From positions 2,976,001-3,040,000 of the forward strand of contig NZ_CP016279.1 in the NCBI RefSeq assembly GCF_001542625.1: a stretch of DNA of 64,000 nt, in the 5' to 3' direction. Each line of letters starts with the position of its first letter. The stretch's first letter is position 1. Source of the DNA: Streptomyces griseochromogenes (GTDB lineage: Bacteria > Actinomycetota > Actinomycetes > Streptomycetales > Streptomycetaceae). The notes beneath the pieces were generated by a model, which was not told the origin of the DNA, made no database searches, and saw only the letters and a list, made by a program, of their open reading frames with translations. A program made the translations under genes and the position numbers. Shown in pieces: positions 1 to 8,146 of the stretch.

Positions 1-149
1 TGCCGCTCCAGGCCGCGCAGCGCACGCTCGGTGTCCGGCTCGGCCAGCGACAGACGCCGTGCCAGATCGGCCACCTCCGAGGCGCCCACGGACACCAGCG
101 CCCGGTACGCCGACTCGTGTCTCTCGTCCAGGCCTATCGCTGCCAGCAT
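1..149 (-). CDS. LuxR/TrmB-like transcriptional regulator, N-terminal fragment (runs off the window)
   Basis: The minus strand from the CAT at 147-149 reads MLAAIGLDERHESAYRALVS and continues open to base 1. This opening, with a winged-helix-like segment that follows (EVADLARRLSLAEPDTERAL), is typical of the TrmB-like N-terminus of Streptomyces LuxR-family regulators that end in a C-terminal HTH. Only about 49 codons are in the window, so the HTH itself is not seen. It is divergent from the PP2C-like gene, with 463 bp between them. The family call is inference from the N-terminal pattern alone. Confidence 0.6.
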   Translation of the reverse strand, partial: MLAAIGLDERHESAYRALVSVGASEVADLARRLSLAEPDTERALRGLER

Positions 150-612
150 CGACCCACGTCCCTCCCCTGTGAACCAGTCCTCCGCGCGACGCGCCCTGGC
201 GGAAACCGGCCACGGCGCAAACCCGCCGCCGCCCATCATCGTCGTACCCGCGGTGACTCTGCCAAGGTGGCAGCACCGAGGAAGGCGCGGCCGTGCACAC
301 GGCCCACAGCCGTCTCCCAGGAAACCAAGCCACAATCAGGCCATTCGGTCGGCGCCCCGGCGGCACCGGTCGCACGGGTCGGTGACCCGGGCCCGGACGT
401 GCGCGAGTGCGCGCGAAGGGGATGCGGGGCCGGGTCACTCCGGATGTCGCCGGGCGGTCCTCCCGTGGGGGGTGGGGCCGCTCGGCGGCCATCTGCCGTT
501 TCTCGTACGGGAGTTCGGCCCGTCCCCCGGTTCGACGTTCGAGACGGGCGCGCGCGCCGGATTTTCCCGATGCCCCGTTTTCAACCGGCCCGAGCGGTGG
601 ACAATTAGGGGC
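150..612. other. Intergenic region between divergent genes
   Basis: No coding signal is convincing on either strand. Open frames run through it only because stop codons are rare at this GC. It should hold the promoters of both divergent neighbours. No clear palindrome, RNA gene or terminator was seen. Confidence 0.5.
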
Positions 613-2157
613 ATGAGCCAGCAGGGGGGTAGCCCCGCCCGTCATGAGGACGACTGGTGGGGTCAGCTGTACGACGACGACTCCACCGAGGACACGGGCC
701 CCACGGCCGCGCCCGATTCCCTGGACGACCGCTTCGCCTCGGCGCAGAACGCGGTGACGGGCCGGTCCGGCCCGGCGGCGGGACGCCCCGGGGACACGAC
801 GCCGCGGAGCCCACGTCAGGCACCGTCCCGGAAGCCACGTCGGGAGCCGTCCCGGGAGCAGGCGGTCCCGTCGCAGCGGACCGCGTCACCGCCGACCACC
901 GCGCCGACACCCGCCGCGCCGCCTCCCGCCGCGCCCCCGCGGCCGGGTCCGGCCGGGCCCGTCACCAGGCCGACGGCACCCGCGGCGACCGGACCAGCCG
1001 CCGCACCGCCCCTGGGCGCCGTGCCGCCCAGGCAGCGCGCCCCCTGGGAACCCCCGCCCGCCGAGCCCGCCCCACCGGTGACCTCCCCGCCCGCCCCGGC
1101 CCGAGCCGGGAACCGGACGGAGGCGGCACGCACTCCGGCCCCCCGGCCCGACCTGCCCACCCTGCCCCCGCCCCCCTCCTCCCTCGACTACGTCGGCTCC
1201 GGACCCCCCACCTACGACCCCGAACCCACCGCTCTGCCCGCCGCCGACCCCGATGACCTCGACGAACCGGTCCCCGACACCGTGCTGGACGGTGCCCGGT
1301 ACGGTGCCTGCACGCTGCGGGCCGTGTCGATGCGCGGGGACTCGGGGCGGTACCGGGGCGAGCCGCGCCGGGACGCGCTGCTCACCGCGCGGTTCGGGAC
1401 GGGGGAGCAGGCGCTGCTCCTCGTCGCGATGGCCACCGGCGCACGGGCCACACCGGGCGCGCACCTGGCGGCGGCCGAGGCCTGCCGGCTGATCGGGCAG
1501 GCCGTGGGCCGCAGCCGTCGGAGCCTGGTCGAGGACCTGCGGGCCGCCCGGCGCGGTGACCTGAAGTCCGGACTGCACCGCCTGACCGACCGCGGTCTCG
1601 GCAGACTGCGCGCGGGCGCCGTCGAACAGGGCCTGGACCCCGAGGAGTACTCGGCGAGCCTGCGCTGCCTGCTGCTGCCCGCCGATCCGGACTGCCGCAC
1701 CCGTGTGTTCTTCGGCGTGGGCGAAGGGGGCCTGTTCCGGCTGCGGGACGGCGAATGGCAGGACGTCGAGCCGCGCGCCACGGCGGCCGACGGCGCCGGC
1801 GGTCCCGGCGGTCCCGTGCTCGGATTCGGCTCACTGCCCCCCGAGACCCCGGAGGGCGACCGGCTGACCATGGACCTCGGCATCCCGACCCCGCCGAGCC
1901 CGTACGAGCTGGCTCCCGAGCCGCCCCGCGAGCCTTTCCGCTTCCGCGCCTCGGTAGCCCGTCCGGGTGACGTGCTGGTGATGTGCACCGGCGGCCTCGC
2001 CGACCCGCTGCGCGGCGAGGCCGCCCTGTGCGCCTATCTGGCGCGCCGCTGGTCCGGCCGTGCCGCGCCCGGCCTGGCCGCGTTCCTCGCGGACGCCCAG
2101 GTGCGGGTGAAGGGCTACGCCGACGACCGTACGGCGGCGGCCGTGTGGGAGGCGTAA
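613..2157 (+). CDS. PP2C-family serine/threonine phosphatase-like protein with Pro/Ala-rich N-terminus
   Basis: The protein is 514 residues. The start is the ATG at 613 (MSQQGGSPARHEDDWWGQLY). Residues 1-55 are acidic, and about 60-215 are a low-complexity Pro/Ala/Arg linker with no obvious fold. From about 220 to the end there is a PP2C-like domain: a conserved SMRGDSGRYRGEPRRD entry, a central phosphatase core, VLVMCTGGLADPL near residue 455, and a terminal GYADDRTAAAVWE with paired aspartates that would bind metal. Family knowledge says such proteins dephosphorylate Ser/Thr phosphoproteins using Mn/Mg. No transmembrane segment is visible. The long linker suggests a scaffolded or regulated enzyme, which is inference. 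Confidence 0.8.
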   Translation: MSQQGGSPARHEDDWWGQLYDDDSTEDTGPTAAPDSLDDRFASAQNAVTGRSGPAAGRPGDTTPRSPRQAPSRKPRREPSREQAVPSQRTASPPTTAPTPAAPPPAAPPRPGPAGPVTRPTAPAATGPAAAPPLGAVPPRQRAPWEPPPAEPAPPVTSPPAPARAGNRTEAARTPAPRPDLPTLPPPPSSLDYVGSGPPTYDPEPTALPAADPDDLDEPVPDTVLDGARYGACTLRAVSMRGDSGRYRGEPRRDALLTARFGTGEQALLLVAMATGARATPGAHLAAAEACRLIGQAVGRSRRSLVEDLRAARRGDLKSGLHRLTDRGLGRLRAGAVEQGLDPEEYSASLRCLLLPADPDCRTRVFFGVGEGGLFRLRDGEWQDVEPRATAADGAGGPGGPVLGFGSLPPETPEGDRLTMDLGIPTPPSPYELAPEPPREPFRFRASVARPGDVLVMCTGGLADPLRGEAALCAYLARRWSGRAAPGLAAFLADAQVRVKGYADDRTAAAVWEA

Positions 2158-2226
2158 CCGGGGCCCCTGTGGATTGATGGAACGGGGGAGGTCCATCCCG
2201 GGACACCGAAGGGGCAGACGACAGCC

Positions 2227-3969
2227 ATGGCCAAGCAGAACGTCGCCGAACAGTTCGTCGACATCCTCGTCCGTGCCGGCGTGCGCCGCCTCTACGGGGT
2301 CGTCGGCGACAGCCTCAACCCGGTCGTGGACGCCGTCCGCCGCAACGCCGCCATCGACTGGGTCCATGTACGCCACGAGGAGACCGCCGCCTTCGCGGCC
2401 GGCGCCGAGGCCCAGATCACCGGCGCGCTGGCCGCCTGCGCCGGCTCCTGCGGCCCGGGCAACCTGCACCTCATCAACGGTCTGTACGACGCCCACCGCT
2501 CCATGGCCCCGGTGCTCGCCCTCGCCTCGCACATCCCCTCCAGCGAGATCGGCCTCGGCTACTTCCAGGAGACCCACCCGGACCGGCTCTTCCAGGAGTG
2601 CAGCCACTACAGCGAGCTGGTCTCCAGCCCGAAGCAGATGCCCCGGCTGCTGCAGACGGCCATCCAGCACGCGGTCGGCCGGCGCGGGGTGAGCGTGGTG
2701 TCCCTGCCCGGCGACATCGCAGCCGAACCCGCCCCGGACAAGGCCCCCGAGAGCGCCCTCGTCACCTCCCGGCCCACCGTCCGCCCCGGCGACGCCGAGA
2801 TCGACAAGCTCGCGGAGATGATCGACGCGGCCGGCAGGGTCACCCTCTTCTGCGGCAGCGGCACGGCGGGCGCGCACGCCGAGGTCATGACGTTCGCGGA
2901 GCGGATCAAGGCGCCCGTGGGTCACGCCCTGCGCGGCAAGGAGTGGATCCAGTACGACAACCCGTACGACGTCGGCATGAGCGGCCTGCTCGGCTACGGC
3001 GCCGCCTACGAGGCCACCCATGAGTGCGACCTGCTGATCCTGCTCGGCACCGACTTCCCGTACAACGCCTTCCTGCCGGACGACGTACGGATCGCCCAGA
3101 TCGACGTACGGCCCGAGGTCCTCGGCCGCCGCTCCAGGCTCGACCTCGCCGTGTGGGGCGATGTCCGCGAGACCTTGCGCTGCCTGATGCCGCGGGTGAG
3201 GGAGAAGACCGACCGGCGCTTCCTCGACAAGATGCTGAAGAAACACGCCGACGCGCTGGAAGGTGTGGTCAAGGCGTACACACGCAAGGTCGACAAGCAC
3301 ATCCCGGTCCACCCCGAATACGTGGCCGCTGTGCTGGACGAAGTCGCCGACGACCGGGCGGTGTTCACGGTCGACACCGGCATGTGCAATGTGTGGGCCG
3401 CCCGCTACATCTCGCCCAACGGCCGCCGCCGGATCATCGGTTCCTTCTCGCACGGCTCGATGGCGAACGCGCTGCCCATGGCGATCGGCGCCCAGTTCAC
3501 CGACCGGCGCCGGCAGGTGGTCTCCATGTCGGGCGACGGCGGGTTCTCCATGCTGATGGGCGACTTCCTCACGCTGGTGCAGTACGACCTGCCGGTCAAG
3601 GTCGTGCTGTTCAACAACTCCTCCCTCAGCATGGTCGAGCTGGAGATGCTGGTGGCGGGCCTGCCCTCGTACGGCACCGCCAACACCAACCCCGACTTCG
3701 CCGCCGTCGCCCGCGCCTGCGGCGCCTTCGGGGTGCGGGTGGAGAAGCCCAAGCAGCTCGCCGGGGCGCTCAAGGACGCCTTCCGGCACAAGGGGCCCGC
3801 CCTGGTGGACATCGTCACCGACCCCAACGCGCTGTCCATCCCGCCCAAGATCAGCGCGGAGATGGTCACCGGGTTCGCGCTGTCCGCCTCGAAGATGGTG
3901 CTGGACGGCGGTGTCGGCCGCATGCTCCAGATGGCCCGCTCCAATCTGCGCAACGTCCCACGGCTCTGA
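2227..3969 (+). CDS. poxB: Pyruvate dehydrogenase (quinone) / pyruvate oxidase, TPP-dependent
   Basis: The 580-residue protein has the three-domain layout of the acetolactate synthase/pyruvate oxidase superfamily. Catalytic Glu51 sits in VRHEETAAFAAGAEAQ. A central FAD/nucleotide-binding-like domain follows, then a C-terminal TPP site from GDGGFSMLMGDF (about residue 437) to the closing NN near 466. It should oxidatively decarboxylate pyruvate to acetate and CO2, passing electrons to membrane quinones. The C-terminal tail (after about 545) is where E. coli PoxB binds membranes. The start ATG at 2227 is supported by homologous N-terminal length and an upstream purine-rich stretch. It is probably monocistronic. 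Best distinguished from acetolactate synthase by the PoxB-like GVVGDSLN and SCGPGNLHLINGLYDA signatures. Confidence 0.9.
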   Translation: MAKQNVAEQFVDILVRAGVRRLYGVVGDSLNPVVDAVRRNAAIDWVHVRHEETAAFAAGAEAQITGALAACAGSCGPGNLHLINGLYDAHRSMAPVLALASHIPSSEIGLGYFQETHPDRLFQECSHYSELVSSPKQMPRLLQTAIQHAVGRRGVSVVSLPGDIAAEPAPDKAPESALVTSRPTVRPGDAEIDKLAEMIDAAGRVTLFCGSGTAGAHAEVMTFAERIKAPVGHALRGKEWIQYDNPYDVGMSGLLGYGAAYEATHECDLLILLGTDFPYNAFLPDDVRIAQIDVRPEVLGRRSRLDLAVWGDVRETLRCLMPRVREKTDRRFLDKMLKKHADALEGVVKAYTRKVDKHIPVHPEYVAAVLDEVADDRAVFTVDTGMCNVWAARYISPNGRRRIIGSFSHGSMANALPMAIGAQFTDRRRQVVSMSGDGGFSMLMGDFLTLVQYDLPVKVVLFNNSSLSMVELEMLVAGLPSYGTANTNPDFAAVARACGAFGVRVEKPKQLAGALKDAFRHKGPALVDIVTDPNALSIPPKISAEMVTGFALSASKMVLDGGVGRMLQMARSNLRNVPRL

Positions 3970-4253
3970 ACGGGCCGACCGGAGCGATGGTTTCCGGCCA
4001 GTTTCACGCCGTGTGACGGCCCGTCGGTCCCGGGCGGCGCGGGGCCGTTCCCTGCCGCGATGGGGCGCCCGTGGCGTGGTAGGGCGGTCCTGGCGGGCCC
4101 GGCACCGGTGCGGAGGTGCCCCGGGGCCGGCCCGGCGGCCGTACGGGCGTGGCCGAACAGACGGCCGTCGGCCGGACGGTCATGCGTGCCCGCAGGACCG
4201 CTGGGCATGGATTCCCGTGAGCGTGTTCGACCAGGAGGGGCAGGTTCGGCAAC

Positions 4254-4748
4254 GTGCGGGCGGGGGTCATGAAGAGGCAGGCACGAGGGGGCGGTCCCGT
4301 GGCCGTCGGGGCCTCCTCGGCGAAGGCGGGGGAAGAGGCCGACACCATCACGGATCGGGCGTACGCGCCCCAGCTCAGGCGCAGGCTGGGGCGAGCGGAC
4401 CTCAGGGCGGTGCCCGCGGCGCGCCGGGAGCTGCGCGAACTGCTGCGGCACTGGGGCAAGCCAGGCCGCTCGGAGATAGCCGAGTTACTCACCAGCGAGC
4501 TCGTCACCAACGCGCTCGTGCACACCGACGACGACGCCGTACTGACCGCCGTCGTCTCACCGCGCGGACTGCGTGTGGAGGTACGGGATTTCGTGGCCCG
4601 CAGACCGCGCCCGTGCGCGCCGGACACCGGGGACGGCACCCATGGCCGCGGGCTGTTGCTCGTGCAGTCCCTCGCGGACGCCTGGGGCGTACGGCCGCAC
4701 GGCGTGGGCAAGTCGGTGTGGTTCGAGCTCGACGCCGAGGCCGCCTGA
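4254..4748 (+). CDS. RsbW/SpoIIAB-like ATP-binding protein (HATPase_c), TTA-containing
   Basis: The protein is 164 residues from the GTG at 4254, or 159 from the ATG at 4269; AGGAGGGG about 15 bases before the GTG favours the former. It is a free-standing histidine-kinase-type ATPase domain. The N-box is ELVTNALVH at about residue 85, the G1-like box is the DTGDGT region, and the G2-like box is HGRGLLLVQSLADAWGV. Dozens of such small anti-sigma-like ATPases occur in Streptomyces, and partners are usually STAS proteins or sigma factors. None is adjacent, so the role is unknown. A leucine TTA codon lies in frame at 4485-4487, so translation should depend on the bldA tRNA, which would tie expression to late growth. 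Confidence 0.85.
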   Translation: MRAGVMKRQARGGGPVAVGASSAKAGEEADTITDRAYAPQLRRRLGRADLRAVPAARRELRELLRHWGKPGRSEIAELLTSELVTNALVHTDDDAVLTAVVSPRGLRVEVRDFVARRPRPCAPDTGDGTHGRGLLLVQSLADAWGVRPHGVGKSVWFELDAEAA

Positions 4749-4773
4749 GGCCGGACGGCGCCGGAGACGGCGA

Positions 4774-4812
4774 CGGGGCGGGGCGTGACCCGTGTGGTCA
4801 CACCCCGCCCCG
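4774..4812. terminator. Bidirectional hairpin between convergent genes
   Basis: The arm at 4774-4790 pairs with 4796-4812 across a 5-nt loop with one wobble-type mismatch. It lies exactly between the convergent ATPase gene and the DUF2637 gene, which is where a shared terminator is expected. Confidence 0.8.
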
Positions 4813-4827
4813 CGCCGAGCCGACGTG

Positions 4828-5871
4828 CTAGCCGAACTGCTGCTCCAGATCCTTCAGCTTGCGCTCCAGGGAGTCCAGACGCGGCAGGGCCATCGTGTCG
4901 TCCTCCGCGGTGAGGTCGACGGTGACCTGCTCAGAGCCTTTGCGTACCGGCTGAAGGGAGGGCCGAGAGCGTACGGGCAGTTGCTCCGGCGCGGATATGG
5001 CAGGCTCCGCGGTGGCCTGCGCGGGGCCGCGCTCCATGGCCTGCACCTCGACCTGGCGGGCACCGGTGCGACCGACGAAGCCACGGTGGCCCCGGCTGAT
5101 GGCCTTGAGCTGGGCGCGCTCCACGCGCTGCTGGTCGCGCCTGCGCTGCCGCGCCTCCTCCTTCTGCTTCCGGTCGTCGCGGACCTCCTCGACGGCCTCG
5201 TCCAGGCTGCGCACGCCCTCCAGAAGCATCAGCGACCAGGCCCGATAGGTCTCGCGAGGAGCCCGCAGCCAGCGCACGATGCGGATCTGCGGCAGCGGAC
5301 GCGGCACCAGACCCTGTTCGCGCAGCGCGGCCCGGCGGGTCTGCTTCAGCGCGCGGTCGAACAGAACGGCCGCGGACAGCGACATGCCGGAGAAGAACTG
5401 CGGCGCGCCGTCGTGCCCCACGCCCCTCGGCGCATGCACCCAGTTGAACCAGGCCGCGGCCGCGGCGAACAACCATACGAGTATCCGGGAGCCGAGGGCC
5501 GCGTCACCGTGGCTGGCCTCGCGCACCGCGAGGACGGAGCAGAACATCGCCGCGCCGTCCAGGCCGAACGGCACCAGGTACTGCCAGCCGCCGGTCAGCC
5601 CGAGGTTCTGTTCACCGAAGCCGACCAGACCGTGGAAGGAGAGTGCGGCCGCGACCGCCGCACAGCAGAACAGAAGCACATAGGAGGCGGTGCCGTAGAC
5701 GGCCTCCTTGCGTCTGCGGCGCTCCTCGCTGCGCTCCCAGGAGTCGTCCGCGCTCGCGTTCTCCCCGGAGGAGCGCTTGCCGCGCGCGAGCACCGCCACC
5801 GCCGCCAGCATGCCCAGGAGCAGTACGGCGCCCGGAAGCAGCCAGTTCAGCGATATGTCGGTCAGTCTCAT
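4828..5871 (-). CDS. DUF2637 domain membrane protein (SpdB-like)
   Basis: The protein is 347 residues starting at the ATG 5871 (MRLTDISLNWLLPG). An in-frame upstream start at 5922 adds an atypical 17-residue leader and is less likely. There are four predicted transmembrane helices: about residues 8-27, 60-80, 90-115 and 125-145. A long cytoplasmic basic and coiled-coil region follows (EEVRDDRKQKEEARQRRRDQ), and the protein ends in a heptad-like LERKLKDLEQQFG. DUF2637 proteins resemble the SpdB spread proteins of actinomycete conjugative plasmids, but this chromosomal copy has no transfer genes around it. Function is unknown; a membrane scaffold with cytosolic coiled coil is inferred. Confidence 0.8.
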   Translation of the reverse strand: MRLTDISLNWLLPGAVLLLGMLAAVAVLARGKRSSGENASADDSWERSEERRRRKEAVYGTASYVLLFCCAAVAAALSFHGLVGFGEQNLGLTGGWQYLVPFGLDGAAMFCSVLAVREASHGDAALGSRILVWLFAAAAAWFNWVHAPRGVGHDGAPQFFSGMSLSAAVLFDRALKQTRRAALREQGLVPRPLPQIRIVRWLRAPRETYRAWSLMLLEGVRSLDEAVEEVRDDRKQKEEARQRRRDQQRVERAQLKAISRGHRGFVGRTGARQVEVQAMERGPAQATAEPAISAPEQLPVRSRPSLQPVRKGSEQVTVDLTAEDDTMALPRLDSLERKLKDLEQQFG

Positions 5872-6320
5872 CAGGGGTCCCTTGCATTGGGATAGGGCGT
5901 AACGCCCGCCATAGTGGCCCACTCCCGACGGCCCTCAGGGGGTTTCGGGGCAAGAGGCCGTCATAAATATGCAAGTAGACGTCCAGGACGGCGATCTGCT
6001 CGAACTGCCGCTTGAGGGACGGGAGTTGAGTTCGAATAAGACTACCCGTGCGGATGGTTCCTCGGAAAGTTTCCGTGACGTGTGAGGAAGTTGTGAATCG
6101 CCTGTCCGGTGGCGGGCGGCCTGGTCCGGATGATCCTGGAGGGTGCGTGACCGTGCGGTGGCGCTGGGTGTCCGGGTCGGCGGGGCTGCTCCATAGGTAA
6201 GGCTGGCCTTACTTAACCTTCGGGGAGTTTGAACTGTCGCCATGTGCGCCTATGGTGCTTGACGGACAAGTGACAACCCGCCGTTAATGACCCAAGTGCC
6301 GACCCGCCGGAGGAGGACCC
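5872..6320. other. Intergenic region between divergent DUF2637 and GntR genes
   Basis: Roughly 450 bp with no convincing gene. It carries the iron-box-like palindrome at 6194-6215 and the start-proximal GGAGGAGGA ribosome site of the GntR gene at 6309-6317. GC is locally lower around 6040-6100, as expected of a promoter region. Confidence 0.6.
6194..6215. promoter_or_regulatory. Iron-box-like operator (DmdR1/IdeR type)
   Basis: TAGGTAAGGCTGGCCTTACT fits the actinobacterial DtxR/IdeR iron box, which is an interrupted palindrome of TTAGGTTAGG followed by its inverse. The core GTAAGGCT/GGCCTTAC has one mismatch. It lies 106 bp upstream of the GntR gene and could instead serve an unseen leader. 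Assignment is by pattern only. Confidence 0.45.
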
Positions 6321-7103
6321 GTGAAGCAAGGCGTGCAGGGCACCGCCGGGACGTGGGACGCCGCCAGGGTGCCGGCGCAGCAGTGTGCGGGTGACGTGAC
6401 CCGGGAGCGGGATGCCGCCGTGCCGGGCGCCCGGGGCGAGCACACGCACGGTGAGCAGCCGATTCCACGGCCGCGGGCCGTCGTGCAGCGGTCCTCGGTG
6501 CGCGGCCAGATCCTCGACGCGCTGCGGACGTCGCTGGTGGCGGGCGAGCTGCGGCCGGGCGAGGTCTACTCGGCACCGGTCCTCGGCGAACGTTTCGGGG
6601 TCTCGGCGACACCGGTGCGGGAGGCCATGCAGCAGCTCGCCCAGGAGGGCGCGGTCGAGGTCGTGCCCAATCGCGGCTTCCGGGTCGTCGAGCGGGGTGC
6701 GCGGGAGCTGGCCGAGCTGGCCGAGGTGCGGGCGCTGATCGAGGTCCCGGTGGTGCTGCGGCTCGCCCGCACGGTGCCGCCGGAGCGGTGGGCCGAGCTC
6801 CGTCCGCTCGCCGAGGCGACGGTACGCGCGGCGTCCTCCGGCTGCGCGGCGACGTACGCGGAGTCCGACCGGGCGTTTCACCGGGCGGTGCTGACCCTCG
6901 CCGGGAACCGGCAGCTGGTCCAGGTCGCGGAGGATCTGCATCGCCGGTCACAGTGGCCGCAGGCCGGGGGACCGGTGCGGCACGCCCGGGCGGACCTGGT
7001 GGCGGACGCGGCGGAGCACACGGAGCTGCTGGATGCGTTGATCGCCTGTGACCTGGATGTGGTGAGGGTGCTGGTCGGGGGACACTTCGCCGGGGCGAGC
7101 TGA
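6321..7103 (+). CDS. GntR-family transcriptional regulator with FCD domain
   Basis: The protein is 260 residues with ATG/GTG choice at 6321 behind GGAGGAGGA. After a roughly 50-residue non-conserved leader there is a winged HTH (about 55-115) with RGQILDALR, LRPGEVYSAPVLGERFGVS, TPVREAMQQLAQEGAVEVVP and NRGFRVV, which is diagnostic of GntR. A C-terminal all-helical FCD effector domain follows (about 125-255), including FHRAVLTLAGNRQLV. FadR/FCD regulators bind organic acids or sugar acids. The target is not evident because the neighbours run in other directions. Confidence 0.9.
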   Translation: MKQGVQGTAGTWDAARVPAQQCAGDVTRERDAAVPGARGEHTHGEQPIPRPRAVVQRSSVRGQILDALRTSLVAGELRPGEVYSAPVLGERFGVSATPVREAMQQLAQEGAVEVVPNRGFRVVERGARELAELAEVRALIEVPVVLRLARTVPPERWAELRPLAEATVRAASSGCAATYAESDRAFHRAVLTLAGNRQLVQVAEDLHRRSQWPQAGGPVRHARADLVADAAEHTELLDALIACDLDVVRVLVGGHFAGAS

Positions 7104-7213
7104 GCGGGGTCTTGCCATAGGGGTACAGGTCCGATGCCGGGTGCGAGTCCGTCGTGGCCGCACGCGCCCCCCACCGGCCCACACCCGGCGATGATGAGTC
7201 CGTATCCCTTCCG

Positions 7214-7981
7214 CTAAGCCGTCGCAGTCCCCGGCGTCGGCGGTGCCAGCTGCCGGGCCAGCCACGTGGGTACACCCCCGAGCAGCCGGAAGAGCCGCCG
7301 AGCCTCCTCCCGCAGCCGCGAAGCCTCCGGCTCGGACTCCGCGTCCGCCAGGGACGCGAGCGCGGGGGCCGTACCCACCAAATAGCCCAACTCCTCCCGG
7401 ATCCGCAGCGATTCGGCGAAGCCGTGCCGCGCCTCCGTCAACTCGCCGTCCCGCAGGGCGAGTCCGGCCAGATGGCGCCAGGTGAAGGACAGCAGCAGCG
7501 GGTCGGCATGCGCGGTGGCACCCGCGTGGGCCCGGCGATAGGCGGCGCGCGCGGCCTGTGGGGAGCGGGCGAGGTTCTCGGCGAGCAGGCCTCGGCGGAA
7601 GTCCAGCAGGGCCCGGCCCGCACCCCCCGGAGGGATCAGCGCGGCCGCCCGTCCCAGCGCGGCCCGCGCCTCGTCCGCCCGGTCCCGTACGCCGTGCAGC
7701 GTGGCGGCGTAGGCGAGTTGACCGCGCTCGCAGGCGGCCGCCCCCCGCTCCTCGTCGGTGTGCGCCAGTGCCTCGGCCGTACGCAGCGCGTCCTCGGCCT
7801 CCTCCCAGCCCCGCTCGGTGTACAGGCACCGCTCGACCATGAGCGCGGCCCGCTGGAGCGAGGCCGTAGGGGTGTCGGGTCGCAACAGGGCCGCCGCGTC
7901 CGCCCAGCAGGCCCGTGAGCGCAGCCGCCACACCGCGGTCTGGAGCGGATCGTCACCGGCGGTCGTTCCGTTACCAGACAT
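7214..7981 (-). CDS. TPR-like helical-repeat protein
   Basis: The protein is 255 residues from the ATG at 7981 (MSGNGTTAGDD), chosen because the upstream in-frame extension to 8134 has no conserved character. It is Ala/Leu/Arg-rich and built of antiparallel helical pairs (ASLQRAALMVERCLYTERGW, GWEEAEDALRTAEALA, and LLSFTWRHLAGLALRDGELT with EARHGFAESLRIREELG), the look of degenerate tetratricopeptide repeats. No enzymatic motif is seen. It lies just downstream of pucR on the same strand with about 165 bp between them, so it may be co-transcribed. The role is not known. Confidence 0.7.
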   Translation of the reverse strand: MSGNGTTAGDDPLQTAVWRLRSRACWADAAALLRPDTPTASLQRAALMVERCLYTERGWEEAEDALRTAEALAHTDEERGAAACERGQLAYAATLHGVRDRADEARAALGRAAALIPPGGAGRALLDFRRGLLAENLARSPQAARAAYRRAHAGATAHADPLLLSFTWRHLAGLALRDGELTEARHGFAESLRIREELGYLVGTAPALASLADAESEPEASRLREEARRLFRLLGGVPTWLARQLAPPTPGTATA

Positions 7982-8146
7982 GGCGGAATGCGCCACGTTG
8001 CCCTCCCCGAGCGCGCCATCGAGCTGTTGAGTGGTGGCGGCATTCCAGCACCAATGGCGGGCCGGGCCAAGGGGGTGGGTGAAAGATTTCACAAAGTCGT
8101 GGGGCATTGGCGTGACTTGGTTTGGCCGCCCCACACCCGTGTGTGC

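Noticed and set aside
1831..3789. Long open frame antisense to poxB (652 codons)
   Set aside because: Arises from codon bias of the plus-strand gene at high GC. There is no start signal, the composition is Val/Gly/Asp/Arg-rich, and no motif is seen.
4792..5895. Plus-strand frame antisense to the DUF2637 gene (367 codons)
   Set aside because: The minus-strand product has clear TM helices and a coiled coil. The plus frame is Arg/Leu-rich with no domain.
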